Shown one piece after another: positions 35,482 through 45,226 of a stretch of DNA of 64,000 nucleotides. Within the stretch, counting starts at the first letter, position 1, and each line of letters begins with the position of its first letter. The stretch is taken from NCBI RefSeq assembly GCF_002811765.1, contig NZ_NPDR01000005.1, positions 186,001 to 250,000 on the forward strand. The letters are read 5' to 3'. The position numbers and the translations under genes were made by a program. The DNA is from Leptospira saintgironsiae (GTDB lineage Bacteria > Spirochaetota > Leptospiria > Leptospirales > Leptospiraceae). Under the pieces are notes generated by a model. It made no database searches, had not been told where the DNA came from, and saw only the letters and a program-made list of their open reading frames with translations.

Positions 35482-36879
35482 CTAAAATGCAAAGTAGATG
35501 AAATCTTGTCCCTTGCCTGCGTAATTTCCAAAGATCAAAGCTCCGATCAAAAGGAAGGCAAGTAAAAGTTTGGTCCTATTTCTTTGGAACCAAAGAGGAT
35601 AGCGTGCTGGTGCTTCCGCAGCATGGAAAATAATTCCGCCTATAATATAAGGAATTGCTAAATTGAAAGATAGAGTATTTGCCTGCTCGGGACGAATATG
35701 ATAGAACCAACTTTCAAAGAAATAAAATGAATCACTTATATTAATAGAACGGAAGAATACAGCTGCGAGAGCAAATAACGAATAGGTCCAAAAAACTCGA
35801 ACCCAATGGAAAAATTTTCCTGCTGTGGGTAAAATCCTTATACCTTTTCTTTCCAAGGTTCTTTCTACAAATAAGAAGAATCCATGAGAAAGTCCCCAAG
35901 CTAAAAAAGTCCAATTGGCTCCATGCCATAAACCACCCAAAGCGAAAGTGATCGTTTGGTTGATATTGGTTCTGGCTTCTGAACCTCTACTTCCACCTAA
36001 AGGAATATAGATATAATCTTTAAGCCAAGTGCCGAGAGTTATATGCCATTTTCTCCAAAGTTCGTGGATATTCTTACTGAAGAATGGAGCATTGAAGTTT
36101 CTTGGAATATTAAATCCGAATAATAAAGCACAGCCTTTGGCAACATCGGTGTATCCGGAGAAGTCAGAATATACCTGCCAAGTAAATCCTATTGTAGCTA
36201 AAAGTAAGGAACCACTTCCGTATTCTCTAGGCCTTAAAAATACAGGATCGATCAAAGTACCTAAATTGTCTGCAATCAGTATCTTCTTACAAGCGCCTAG
36301 TCCAATTAGGAATAGTCCTGTAAAGATCGCAGTTTTATGAATTCTCAAATTTTCCAGTCTTGGAAAAAAATCTTTCGCTCTCATGATAGGTCCTGCGACC
36401 AATTGAGGGAAAAATAATAAGAACAAAGTAAAATGGAAGAAGTTTGGAAGCTCTTCTACTTTTCCTCGATACACATCTATCACGAATGCCATTACTTGGA
36501 ATGTATAAAAGCTGATCGCTAAAGGAAGAATGATCCTGAAAGAGAATGTGCTCGTATTGAATAAGGATAAGTTCGTGACGTAGAAAAGATTGTCCGAAAC
36601 AAAATAAAAATATTTGAATATTCCTAAATTGATCAAGTCGATCAAAACGATGATCGTAAGTAACTTTTTACTTTTTGTTTTAGCAATTGGTTTTAGGAAA
36701 AGATAATTTAAGAATATGATTCCTAATAAATGTAAAAGGAAAGGTGGATTCCAAGAAGCGTAAAATACTAGAGATGCTATTAATAGGATCCATTCTCTGT
36801 ATTTGCGGCTATCCCATGTCCAGTAGAGAACATAAACGATGAGGAAGAATACGAAAAATAAAGTGGAGGTAAAGATCAT
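35482..36879 (-). CDS. MBOAT-family O-acyltransferase (AlgI-like, pair B)
   Basis: 465 residues, about ten membrane helices. The MBOAT signature HELWRKWHITLGTWLKDYIYIPLGGS and the invariant active His in GLWHGANWTFLAWGLSHG are clear, as in AlgI/DltB. It should move an acyl group (acetyl or other) across the inner membrane for a periplasmic SGNH partner. It follows the SGNH gene at 36882 (2-bp gap) and precedes another SGNH gene, so the order MBOAT-SGNH-MBOAT-SGNH is repeated. Confidence 0.9.
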   Translation of the reverse strand: MIFTSTLFFVFFLIVYVLYWTWDSRKYREWILLIASLVFYASWNPPFLLHLLGIIFLNYLFLKPIAKTKSKKLLTIIVLIDLINLGIFKYFYFVSDNLFYVTNLSLFNTSTFSFRIILPLAISFYTFQVMAFVIDVYRGKVEELPNFFHFTLFLLFFPQLVAGPIMRAKDFFPRLENLRIHKTAIFTGLFLIGLGACKKILIADNLGTLIDPVFLRPREYGSGSLLLATIGFTWQVYSDFSGYTDVAKGCALLFGFNIPRNFNAPFFSKNIHELWRKWHITLGTWLKDYIYIPLGGSRGSEARTNINQTITFALGGLWHGANWTFLAWGLSHGFFLFVERTLERKGIRILPTAGKFFHWVRVFWTYSLFALAAVFFRSINISDSFYFFESWFYHIRPEQANTLSFNLAIPYIIGGIIFHAAEAPARYPLWFQRNRTKLLLAFLLIGALIFGNYAGKGQDFIYFAF

Positions 36880-36881
36880 CT

Positions 36882-38039
36882 TTATTTCCGGTTTAATCCT
36901 AAGATAGAAGGTAAGTCAGCAGAGAATATCGCAGAAAATTTTTCCATTCCAGCCTTATTCAAATGGATTAGATCGTAATAATAATCTCCATTATTCTGAC
37001 CATCTAAGCTTGCTTGGTAATCAAGCAGGTGAGTGTCTGGATCAATTTTTTGGATCTCTTCTTCCCAAATACGATTTCTGTCAGGGCTTCTCCAATTTTT
37101 AATGATCTCACTATAAGGCGCGATCACTCCGATGATCTTGATCTTCTGCCCATTTTCGAGACCTACTTGGCGAATATCATTATGAAGGATTTTTAATCTA
37201 TGGAAGTAGTTATTCACCTGTTTGGTTCTTTCTACTTTAACTGGAGTTCTTTCTCCTAAACCACAAGTGTCCCAGATCGCCTTTTTATGAAATTGATCTG
37301 ACCCTGCGGGAGCAGCGATACCATTTCCAGGATTTGTGATCTTCAAACAGGATTTGATATCTTTTACTTCCGGAAACATGCTAATGCTCGGAAGATTTGT
37401 ATTTTCATGAGGCCAAGGAGTGAGTTTGGCTTCTTTTTTTCTTCTGCTAATATCTTTCAGTCGTTTGGAAGGATCTAGTATAAAATCACGAATATCTCTT
37501 CTGTAAGCAATACTTTTGAAAGCCAAGAACCCAAGATCATCATAACGCACATTATAATTGAATTCGTAGATTAAAGGGAATGCTAACCTTCTATCTAACT
37601 CTCCGAGCATTGCAAGAGTGTGGATTTGAAGATCTTCTTGGTCCACCCATGGAGTAGAGATTTCTAGTATATGTAAAACGGTATGTACTTTAGGGAATTT
37701 AGGAAGAAGGTTACGTACAAGTGCGTCTTGTACTACAAGCTCGGTTCCTTCCATTGCGATGGATTGGATCTTCTCTCCGTAAGGTTCCAGAGTTTCGTTT
37801 AAAGTTTTAAGAGAAAGTCCTTGGTGAGCAACAGAAGTCCCAAGAAGAAGGATTGTAGGTTCGAATTCCGGCTTCTTCTCCAAAACATAATCAGTATTTC
37901 GGATAACGTTTGCTGCAAAGGAGCCTTTTTTAAGATAAGGCCTATAAACTCCTGTTTGTAGGCATAGATCGAATAACGCCAATATTATAATTGGTATCCA
38001 AAAACTTCTTTGACGGATCAAACTGATGTACGGATTCAT
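36882..38039 (-). CDS. SGNH-like membrane-anchored protein, partner of MBOAT (pair A)
   Basis: 385 residues, one N-terminal helix (SFWIPIIILALFDLCLQTG). The Ser block LLLGTSVAHQGLS and the late DLIHLNKAGM (Asp-x-x-His) are SGNH/AlgX-like. It is probably the extracytoplasmic acyl-transfer partner of an MBOAT. It overlaps or adjoins both neighbouring MBOAT genes (2-7 bp gaps). It differs enough from the 34408-35478 protein that substrate or acceptor may differ. Confidence 0.75.
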   Translation of the reverse strand: MNPYISLIRQRSFWIPIIILALFDLCLQTGVYRPYLKKGSFAANVIRNTDYVLEKKPEFEPTILLLGTSVAHQGLSLKTLNETLEPYGEKIQSIAMEGTELVVQDALVRNLLPKFPKVHTVLHILEISTPWVDQEDLQIHTLAMLGELDRRLAFPLIYEFNYNVRYDDLGFLAFKSIAYRRDIRDFILDPSKRLKDISRRKKEAKLTPWPHENTNLPSISMFPEVKDIKSCLKITNPGNGIAAPAGSDQFHKKAIWDTCGLGERTPVKVERTKQVNNYFHRLKILHNDIRQVGLENGQKIKIIGVIAPYSEIIKNWRSPDRNRIWEEEIQKIDPDTHLLDYQASLDGQNNGDYYYDLIHLNKAGMEKFSAIFSADLPSILGLNRK

Positions 38040-38046
38040 ATTTGCC

Positions 38047-39555
38047 TTAGAAATCGAAATACAGGAAGTTTTGACCTCCTGCTCCGAAGAACAGAATGAT
38101 AAATAGATTCGCTGTAACGAATACTCCGAACTTTTTCTTATTTTCCACGATTGTTTCTATTGGGTTTCGAGAGAAATAATAAGATAGAATAAAACAGATC
38201 ACGAGTAATATTCCGTAATCGTAATTTACAAATGTTTTAATGGAATAGATTCCACCCGGCACTACGAATACAAGAGATTTCATCATTGCCCAAGCGGCTT
38301 TCATTGTTTTTGCACGGAAAAGAATAAAGCCGAAAGAAAGGCAGAACATAGTGAAAACCCGAGCGCCGATATCGTAACTCAAACCACCTTTTTCATTTAA
38401 CCAGATAGCAATTTTGGTTTTGGAATATTCCCTATGAATACCAAGCATAATACCTTGCCAGAGTCCCCATCCAACAAAATGATAAGCTGCTCCGTGCCAG
38501 ATACCTGCGAATAACCAAGTTATAAAAAGGTTTCTGTATCCTTTTAAAACTCCAACTCTGGAACCACCTAGAGGAATATAAATATAATCTCTGATCCAAG
38601 TGGAGAAGGAGATATGCCAACGAGACCAATGGTCCGCAATATTCCTAGCAACCATCGGGAAGTTGAAGTTTGGATCGAATTTGTATCCGAAAAGTCGCGC
38701 TGTTCCGATCGCAATATCAGTATAACCTGCAAAATCGAAGTAGATCTGCCAGCCAAAAGCCATTGCTCCCACCCAAATTTCAGCAGGATTTAGAATTTTA
38801 TAATTATTGAATGTAAAATCTACTACCTTTGCTAGGTTATCAGCAAATACGATCTTCCTAGTAAATCCCATTAAGATCTGTGCAAATGCGATCTGCACAT
38901 CTTCTGCAGTAACTTTAGGAGTATCATCCAAATCCCTAAAGAAAGTGTGGGCACGAACGATTGGTCCTGCTACTAATTGAGGGAAGAAGGAAACATACAA
39001 AGCAAAATCTAAGAATGACTTACGAGCTTCCAGGTTCCTGCGGAATACATCTATGGTATAACTCATGGACTGGAATGTATAAAATGAAATACCAACAGGT
39101 AGAATGATCTTTAGATGTTCTATCTTAAGAGGTTCACCTGTGGAGATTTGATTGAATAGATCTGCAAAAACTTCTAATAGGAAGTTAGTATATTTGAAAT
39201 AAGCTAAGATCCCAAGATTTGTGATGAGAGATGCGACTAAACAAAGTTTTCTGAATTTTTCAGAAACTCCTTCTCCGCTCATTAATCTTCCTGCAACGTA
39301 ATCCACGATCATGGAAACGATCAGAATGATGATATATAAGTTAATATTAAAATTACAGAAGGATAGGTCGATCCAGTTCTCGTACCAAGTAGAGGTCCTG
39401 ATATCGTCGCAAACTATAGAAGCAGGATGCCAAGCGTTATAAAAGTAAAGGCTGGCAAGAAGAAGAAAAGCCCTTTGGTATGTACCTTTTAGGACTTTTG
39501 CTAGGATTAAAACGATCGGCAAAAATAATAGAAAATGGGCTGAATTGAACAGCAT
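38047..39555 (-). CDS. MBOAT-family O-acyltransferase (AlgI-like, pair A)
   Basis: 502 residues, multi-helix. Signature DHWSRWHISFSTWIRDYIYIPLGGSR and the active His in IWHGAAYHFVGWGLWQG are present. The N terminus (LFNSAHFLLFLPIVLILAKVL) matches the AlgI start helix. First MBOAT of the operon; it is followed 7 bp later by its SGNH partner. Two MBOATs in the same operon suggest two different O-acylations of one glycan. Confidence 0.9.
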   Translation of the reverse strand: MLFNSAHFLLFLPIVLILAKVLKGTYQRAFLLLASLYFYNAWHPASIVCDDIRTSTWYENWIDLSFCNFNINLYIIILIVSMIVDYVAGRLMSGEGVSEKFRKLCLVASLITNLGILAYFKYTNFLLEVFADLFNQISTGEPLKIEHLKIILPVGISFYTFQSMSYTIDVFRRNLEARKSFLDFALYVSFFPQLVAGPIVRAHTFFRDLDDTPKVTAEDVQIAFAQILMGFTRKIVFADNLAKVVDFTFNNYKILNPAEIWVGAMAFGWQIYFDFAGYTDIAIGTARLFGYKFDPNFNFPMVARNIADHWSRWHISFSTWIRDYIYIPLGGSRVGVLKGYRNLFITWLFAGIWHGAAYHFVGWGLWQGIMLGIHREYSKTKIAIWLNEKGGLSYDIGARVFTMFCLSFGFILFRAKTMKAAWAMMKSLVFVVPGGIYSIKTFVNYDYGILLVICFILSYYFSRNPIETIVENKKKFGVFVTANLFIILFFGAGGQNFLYFDF

Positions 39556-39618
39556 TCGTTCGTTTATCCTCGACTCCTGTGCAGTTTTTTGGATTGAGGG
39601 AAACCCACAAGCACTTAT

Positions 39619-41004
39619 TTACTCGTTTCGATACACTGGTTCAGGGGTGATATGCTCATACTTATCTTCGATCCCTTCTATAAAACTTTTATGAGATCTT
39701 TCTGATCTAGGAAGAGTAGAATAAGTAAAATTGACTAGAAAAAGTAAGCTTACATAAGAGAAAAAAATAATATGAGAGATAGATCTTATTCCAAATCTAA
39801 AGTTCTCAAATTCCAAAGAACGGAATACTAAAGCAGCAAATATCAGAAGTCCTATAACAGAAGAGACCCAGAACTCAAAAAAATAACCTTCCCACCAAGT
39901 ATAAAATACAAAAGAAGGAATCAGCCAAAAGAATAAAAGAATGAGTTCTGTTTTGTAGGACTTCCAGAGACGTATCCAATTTAAGAATGCTAAAAATAAG
40001 ATTCCGATCCAAAATCCTAGATTTAAATTATAAGGGAGACTTTTGAGAGATGTAAGATCGTTTGCATTGATCCTAAGTCCATTTTTCACACCTTCGAAAT
40101 TTAAGAAAGCGTCTCCAATCCCTCTATAAAAATTCATGATATAATTTTTAGGTCCAGGAGCTGCTCCCCATTTTTCTTGAGAAGCATATAAGAATAGCCA
40201 ATTTGCAAAATTCTTTTCACTTGCAATCGGAGCAGTTAAGTTTCTTTCTAAAAGAATAAATCCAACATATAAATAAGAAAGTGTAAGAATAAGTACTACT
40301 GAGAATAAATATACGAAGATAAGTTTTAGTTTATAAGAAAATTCGAAACTTCTTCCTCTCCATTTATCTGCAAGCAGAACCGAAGCTGGCACGAATGTTA
40401 AAAAAATAGTATCTGATTGGTGGAAATAAACATTCCAAACTTGCAAAAATCCTGCGATGTACAGTTTTCCAGGAGACCAACCGTTTTTAGAATTCCAAAT
40501 GCAGAGTAAGAATAATGAAGCAGTAAAACAAGAATGAATGAGTGGGGTATCGTTATGCTGGGCGTAAAACCAAAACCCTTGGGAACAATGAACAGCCAGT
40601 CCCAAAAGAACAGCCCCAATTATATCCTTATACAATCTCCAATAGGAGAGCATAAGTATAAAAATAAAAAAGGACGCTACTACTAAAACTCTAAGCCTGA
40701 GTCCGAACATTGCAGAGTCAGGTCCATGGAACCAATACCAAAATTTTAAATATAATAATCCTGTACTTTCAAAACCGATATGGTGAGGATTGAAGAATAC
40801 TTTCCAGTATTTATTGGTAACTATATTATGAGTGTATACGATTGAATCCCAATCATAATGTCTTGATAAAAATCTAAGATCGAATAAGAATAAGATCCCG
40901 GTAAAACAAATCAGGAATAAAAAGCCTGCCCAAAGTGAAGGGGAACGAAAAATATTTTCTCCCTTTTTAAGGAACTCCAGACTTTCTAGAGAACGTTTAA
41001 ACAT
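39619..41004 (-). CDS. Multi-pass membrane protein, possible GT-C glycosyltransferase
   Basis: 461 residues with about ten membrane helices. The first loop holds SRHYDWDSIVYTHN, an acidic motif placed like the catalytic DD/ED-loop of GT-C glycosyltransferases, and later helices are aromatic-rich. It has no soluble catalytic domain. It sits in a run of glycan genes and overlaps the preceding gene by 1 bp. Family assignment is tentative; it could equally be a flippase-like or lipid-transfer protein. Confidence 0.6.
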   Translation of the reverse strand: MFKRSLESLEFLKKGENIFRSPSLWAGFLFLICFTGILFLFDLRFLSRHYDWDSIVYTHNIVTNKYWKVFFNPHHIGFESTGLLYLKFWYWFHGPDSAMFGLRLRVLVVASFFIFILMLSYWRLYKDIIGAVLLGLAVHCSQGFWFYAQHNDTPLIHSCFTASLFLLCIWNSKNGWSPGKLYIAGFLQVWNVYFHQSDTIFLTFVPASVLLADKWRGRSFEFSYKLKLIFVYLFSVVLILTLSYLYVGFILLERNLTAPIASEKNFANWLFLYASQEKWGAAPGPKNYIMNFYRGIGDAFLNFEGVKNGLRINANDLTSLKSLPYNLNLGFWIGILFLAFLNWIRLWKSYKTELILLFFWLIPSFVFYTWWEGYFFEFWVSSVIGLLIFAALVFRSLEFENFRFGIRSISHIIFFSYVSLLFLVNFTYSTLPRSERSHKSFIEGIEDKYEHITPEPVYRNE

Positions 41005-41609
41005 TAAACGGATCTAAAAACGGAAGATAAAAAATCTCGATTATATTTGGAGAAAAAATAAGGAGATTCTGCAAGAACTGAATTTTCAGTTTCAGAAAGA
41101 TGAATTCTAAAAGACAATTTTTCCAAACCTAAAAGTGAACGAAACCACCCTGATTTATGATGGATCTGTAAACCAGTTTGGTCTGGATTCCAACGAATTG
41201 TTTCTTTTCCTAAAAATCCCCATTTGGTAACTGCGAGTCTATTTTCTTCCGTAACAAAAGTTTGGAATAAATTCTTTCTTAAGAATCGAACTAGATCCAA
41301 AAAGAAAGCAAATGCAATATAAGAGATCACAAATAGTGCAGTGTAATCATAGAGTCTTTTGTCAGTTAGTAGAGAAAGTTTTAGCACTTTGGTGATTTGT
41401 AGTAATTCTACAAATTTGAAAATCCAAGTCGAAACTAAGGTTCTTAAAGGGAATAGATAAAATAAAAATACTCCGAAAACCGCGGTCGTAAAGAAAGGAG
41501 GTATATAATTAATTCTTAATTTACTTTTTTTGATCTTGGAAGATCTGATTTCCGTCTCGGAATTCTCCCAATTCCACCATACGGATTTGGATATATCGGA
41601 TTTGTTCAT
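41004..41609 (-). CDS. Membrane protein of unknown function in glycan operon
   Basis: 201 residues, two hydrophobic stretches (about 35-55 and 90-110) and a C-terminal domain of about 90 residues with alternating strands (NRLAVTKWGFLGKETIRW...LEKLSFRIHLSETENSVLAES) that recalls bacterial PH-like domains. No catalytic motif seen. One base of overlap (TAATG-like) with the next gene argues for coupled translation with the putative GT-C protein. Confidence 0.65.
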   Translation of the reverse strand: MNKSDISKSVWWNWENSETEIRSSKIKKSKLRINYIPPFFTTAVFGVFLFYLFPLRTLVSTWIFKFVELLQITKVLKLSLLTDKRLYDYTALFVISYIAFAFFLDLVRFLRKNLFQTFVTEENRLAVTKWGFLGKETIRWNPDQTGLQIHHKSGWFRSLLGLEKLSFRIHLSETENSVLAESPYFFSKYNRDFLSSVFRSV

Positions 41610-41619
41610 ATATAAGGGC

Positions 41620-42747
41620 CTAGGAGTTTTTCTTTCTTGATTTCCAAAGTTCTACGAGAGAGTTTTCGACCTGCTTTGCGGTGGAATCCCAAGACCAATC
41701 GTTTCTACTCGGCTTTCTGCCATAGATCCCTTTTTTACCGGTCAGGGAAAGTGCGTTTTTCCAAGCCTCTAAATTCTTAGGAGAAACGAAAGAATCCGTA
41801 AATTCATCTAAAACCTCGTGAAACACAGGAATATCCGAAACTATACAAGGTTTGTTCTCTCGGATCGCTTCTAATAAAGGAAGACCAAAACCTTCATGCA
41901 AAGAAGGAAATACAAAGTAAGAGCAATTTTTGTAAAGCCAACCCAGCTTTGAATCATCTGGGTTTTCTATAAAATAAACTCCGTCCTTCTCTAAACCGCC
42001 TTCTTTCAAAAGAGAGGTTAGCCCCTCTGATTTCCAACCCAGTCTTCCGGCAAGAACAAGAGGATAGGGGAAGTTCGGTTCTTCTTTTTTTAGAGACAGA
42101 TAGGCTTCTACAAGAGTGTTTAAATTTTTTCTAGGTTCTAATGTTCCTACGGAGAATAAGAAATTTTTAGGCAGAGTTTTTTCAGGAGGAGATATTGATC
42201 CAAAACCTTGTACTCCTGGATAGACTACTTCTAATTTTGATTCTAATTCAGGTAAAAAGTTTAGAATATCGTTTTGCGTATTCTGGGAAAGACAAAGTAC
42301 TTTATCTGCTTTTTTTAATGTGATGGGTGACATGATCTTATGCTGCCAATAATTTGCAGTGGTCATTGTCTCAGGCGCAGATCTGAAATTTAGATCATGA
42401 TAATTTACTAAAGTAGGGACTTTCAAACCGAATGCAGGAAGTAATTGTAGGGTTCCCCAAAACAGATCTATTCTATGTTTTTTTACCAAAGAAGGTATGG
42501 TAAAGTTTAGCCATAAAACTCCTGGAAGTTTACTCGGAATAAAAGTAGGAGTAAGCCCGATCAGATGATTGAATACAGGATGAATTGGTTTATTCGAATA
42601 AAGATAATATTCTAAAGGAGAATCTGGGCGTAAAAGTCTTTCTAAAACTTCTGCAAGGTATCTGGAATTTCCAGTGATCCCGTAAGACAAGGGCCTTGCA
42701 TCTACTGCCACCCTTGGTTTGTATTTTAAATTTTCCTTTTTTAGCAT
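41620..42747 (-). CDS. GT4-family glycosyltransferase
   Basis: 375 residues, two-domain GT-B fold. The C-terminal half has SVGTLEPRKNLNTLVEAY and the EX7E-type motif PSLHEGFGLPLLEAIRENKPCIVSD, together with FLPELESKLEVVYPGV, which are typical of GT4. It transfers a sugar from a nucleotide sugar to an acceptor in cytoplasmic glycan assembly. Gap of 13 bp to the upstream GT87 gene. Confidence 0.92.
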   Translation of the reverse strand: MLKKENLKYKPRVAVDARPLSYGITGNSRYLAEVLERLLRPDSPLEYYLYSNKPIHPVFNHLIGLTPTFIPSKLPGVLWLNFTIPSLVKKHRIDLFWGTLQLLPAFGLKVPTLVNYHDLNFRSAPETMTTANYWQHKIMSPITLKKADKVLCLSQNTQNDILNFLPELESKLEVVYPGVQGFGSISPPEKTLPKNFLFSVGTLEPRKNLNTLVEAYLSLKKEEPNFPYPLVLAGRLGWKSEGLTSLLKEGGLEKDGVYFIENPDDSKLGWLYKNCSYFVFPSLHEGFGLPLLEAIRENKPCIVSDIPVFHEVLDEFTDSFVSPKNLEAWKNALSLTGKKGIYGRKPSRNDWSWDSTAKQVENSLVELWKSRKKNS

Positions 42748-42760
42748 AGTATTCTAACTA

Positions 42761-44071
42761 CTAACTAGTTCTATCCGAATAGAAAGTGCATACATATTGT
42801 ATTAAAGAAGTGTATAATAAGAAGGAGAACATCAGTATTGCTTCTTCTGCTATATTCCCTATAAAACTTCTGTTTAAGAGTAATACTAATATGGAAATGG
42901 AGATAAAGATCGTAGCAGATCTATATTCTATCAATTTTGATTTCCATTTTTCCCAAACCAAATACGGTTCTCCCTGTTCTGGCCAAAGTTTAGAGAGAGC
43001 AAATGCAGTTGGGAATAATAAGAATACAAATGCGTGAATCCAAGAGATCCCGCTGAAAATTACAGAGAAGAAAAATAGTCCAGATAGAACAAATCCTTCT
43101 GAAGCACCTTTATATACTCTGTATAAATAAGGACCTGCAATTCCTAAACTTAAAATTCCAGAGATGATCTTTACTTGATTCACTGTCAAAGTACTAAATG
43201 GCATCCCGAATCTTCCCTGGTTTAGTAAATCAGAATATGCTAAAAAGTATTTTGCCAGGGTAGAATTCAAACTCTGGTTATTCTTCCAAGCACGTAAAGC
43301 AGGAGACTTTAGATATTTGTCTAAAACTAGATCATACCAGGTTTGGTTCATCTTCCATGTGAACTCTGGATTGTATAATGCAGGTAGCGCAATCCAACCT
43401 AAGGCAAAGATGACCGTATAAACGATCACCATTGGTCTTTTTTTGTATAAGAAATAAAACAAGAATGCAGCAGGGGTGATCTTGATCACGATTGCAAGTG
43501 CTAAGACAAGCCCGGACAACCAATCCTTTTTCACAGAAACAGAAATCAAAATCAATAATAAGAGCAAGAATCCAACTTGATTATTGTTCTGATGGTTCTC
43601 TACAAATCGCAAAGATAAAAGTAAAACTGCAGATAAGAATAAAAATGATTTCTCTCTACCTAAAAGTTTTCCGATCAGAAGAAGGCTTAAGACCAAAGCT
43701 ATAAAATTGATCGTAAAAAATATTCCCGATGCTAGTTCGAAAGGAAGACCTGCAATTGGGATGAGTAAGAAGGCAAAAGTTGGCGGATAAATATAGGAGC
43801 CTACATTTTCCACTTTTGCTTTGATCCTAAAGAACACTTCTGGATCAAATATCTGGTCTATTTTTAATTTGCCACTTTCGAATTCTTGGACCACTTCAGA
43901 TAGCGCATCCAAGCTGTATAAGTCCTTGCCTTGTTTAAAATTACGGGAGGCTTCGTAATAGTCTGAAAAATCGGAAGATTGTTCCGTGCGACTGAACCCG
44001 TTTGCGTAAAGGAAAGCTAAGAATAGAAAGAATGCTAAAACAGGGCCGGACTTTTTGAGGTCGATCCGCAT
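42761..44071 (-). CDS. GT87 (DUF2029)-type mannosyltransferase-like membrane protein
   Basis: 436 residues with around ten helices. The N-terminal SSDFSDYYEASRNFKQGKDLYS with the acidic DFSDYY loop and the YPPTFAFLLIPIAGLP block match GT87 (PimE-type, polyprenol-phosphate-mannose dependent). It is the first gene of the minus-strand glycan operon that runs to 34079, divergent from queA. Sugar specificity is unknown. Confidence 0.75.
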   Translation of the reverse strand: MRIDLKKSGPVLAFFLFLAFLYANGFSRTEQSSDFSDYYEASRNFKQGKDLYSLDALSEVVQEFESGKLKIDQIFDPEVFFRIKAKVENVGSYIYPPTFAFLLIPIAGLPFELASGIFFTINFIALVLSLLLIGKLLGREKSFLFLSAVLLLSLRFVENHQNNNQVGFLLLLLILISVSVKKDWLSGLVLALAIVIKITPAAFLFYFLYKKRPMVIVYTVIFALGWIALPALYNPEFTWKMNQTWYDLVLDKYLKSPALRAWKNNQSLNSTLAKYFLAYSDLLNQGRFGMPFSTLTVNQVKIISGILSLGIAGPYLYRVYKGASEGFVLSGLFFFSVIFSGISWIHAFVFLLFPTAFALSKLWPEQGEPYLVWEKWKSKLIEYRSATIFISISILVLLLNRSFIGNIAEEAILMFSFLLYTSLIQYVCTFYSDRTS

Positions 44072-44155
44072 TCAGGTACTCTTTTCTGTCCGCCCGAAAA
44101 AGCCAAGAAATTAAAAATCGGTTCCCGAATTCTTCGGATCCAATTCATTGGAAGA

Positions 44156-45211
44156 ATGGAATTCCAAGATCTCTCTGATTTTGATTTCGAACTTCCCGAG
44201 GATCAGATCGCAAAATTCCCTGCGGCCAAAAGAGATAAGAGCAGGCTGCTTGTTTTAGGAAGGACCCAAAATTTTTTAAAAGAAGAAACTGAATTTTCCA
44301 AAATACTAAACTATCTCCAAGAAGGAGATGTATTGGTAGCGAATGCAACCAGGGTTTCCAAACGAAGAGTGTTCCTGGTAACTAAAACAGGAAGAAGACA
44401 TGAGGCAATGTTCCTTACTGAAACAGAACCTGGGGTTTGGAAAACACTTACTAGAAATTCTAAAAAACTGAAGTTAGGAGATACAATTTCAGACGAGGCC
44501 ACTGGAAAATTTCTTTTTTCAGTCATAAGAAAAGAAGAAGAATTTACTATCTTTCAATCCGAACTGCCTCTTGATGAAAACTCATTTGAAACAATAGGTA
44601 GAACTCCAATCCCTCCTTATTTCAAAAGAGAAAGTACATCAGAGGATGATGTTCGTTACCAAACTGTATATTCTAAAAATTTAGGTTCTGTTGCTGCTCC
44701 TACAGCAGGTTTACATTTTACTCCGGAATTATTAGAAGAGTTGAAAAAACGAAACATAGAATTTCTAAAACTAGAATTGAAAGTTGGTTATGGGACATTC
44801 CAGTCCTTAAACGAAGATCATTTTGCGAATAAAAAATTACATGAAGAAGAATTTGATCTTCCACTCGAAACAAAAAACGTTTTAGATTTAGCAAAGAAGA
44901 ATGGTAAAAGAATAATTTCTGTAGGCACTACTACACTTAGAGCTTTAGAATCCGCTTACGATCCAAATACCAAAACATTCAGATCGGGAGAAGGAAAAAC
45001 GAGACTGTTTTTGCAGCCAGAAGATTCTATCCTGAGTTGTGAAGGTTTGATCACTAATTTTCACCTTCCTCAAAGTAGCTTACTTTTATTAGTAAGCGCA
45101 TTTGCAGAAAAAGAAAAAATACTGAAGGCCTACAAATTCGCCATAGAACAAAATTTTCGTTTCTTTTCCTACGGTGATTCTATGCTGATTTTGGATCCTG
45201 AAAAAGTCTGA
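44156..45211 (+). CDS. queA: S-adenosylmethionine:tRNA ribosyltransferase-isomerase
   Basis: 351 residues, full length. The family blocks are clear: DFDFELPEDQIAKFPA at the start, PPYFKR, YQTVYSKNLGSVAAPTAGLHFTPELLEEL and NFHLPQSSLLLLVSAFA. It adds the epoxycyclopentanediol precursor moiety from SAM to preQ1 in tRNA to form epoxyqueuosine. A GGAAG stretch lies immediately before the ATG. It runs divergently from the glycan operon; 84 bp between them hold both promoters. Confidence 0.96.
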   Translation: MEFQDLSDFDFELPEDQIAKFPAAKRDKSRLLVLGRTQNFLKEETEFSKILNYLQEGDVLVANATRVSKRRVFLVTKTGRRHEAMFLTETEPGVWKTLTRNSKKLKLGDTISDEATGKFLFSVIRKEEEFTIFQSELPLDENSFETIGRTPIPPYFKRESTSEDDVRYQTVYSKNLGSVAAPTAGLHFTPELLEELKKRNIEFLKLELKVGYGTFQSLNEDHFANKKLHEEEFDLPLETKNVLDLAKKNGKRIISVGTTTLRALESAYDPNTKTFRSGEGKTRLFLQPEDSILSCEGLITNFHLPQSSLLLLVSAFAEKEKILKAYKFAIEQNFRFFSYGDSMLILDPEKV

Positions 45212-45226
45212 ATCCAACTTATTTAA

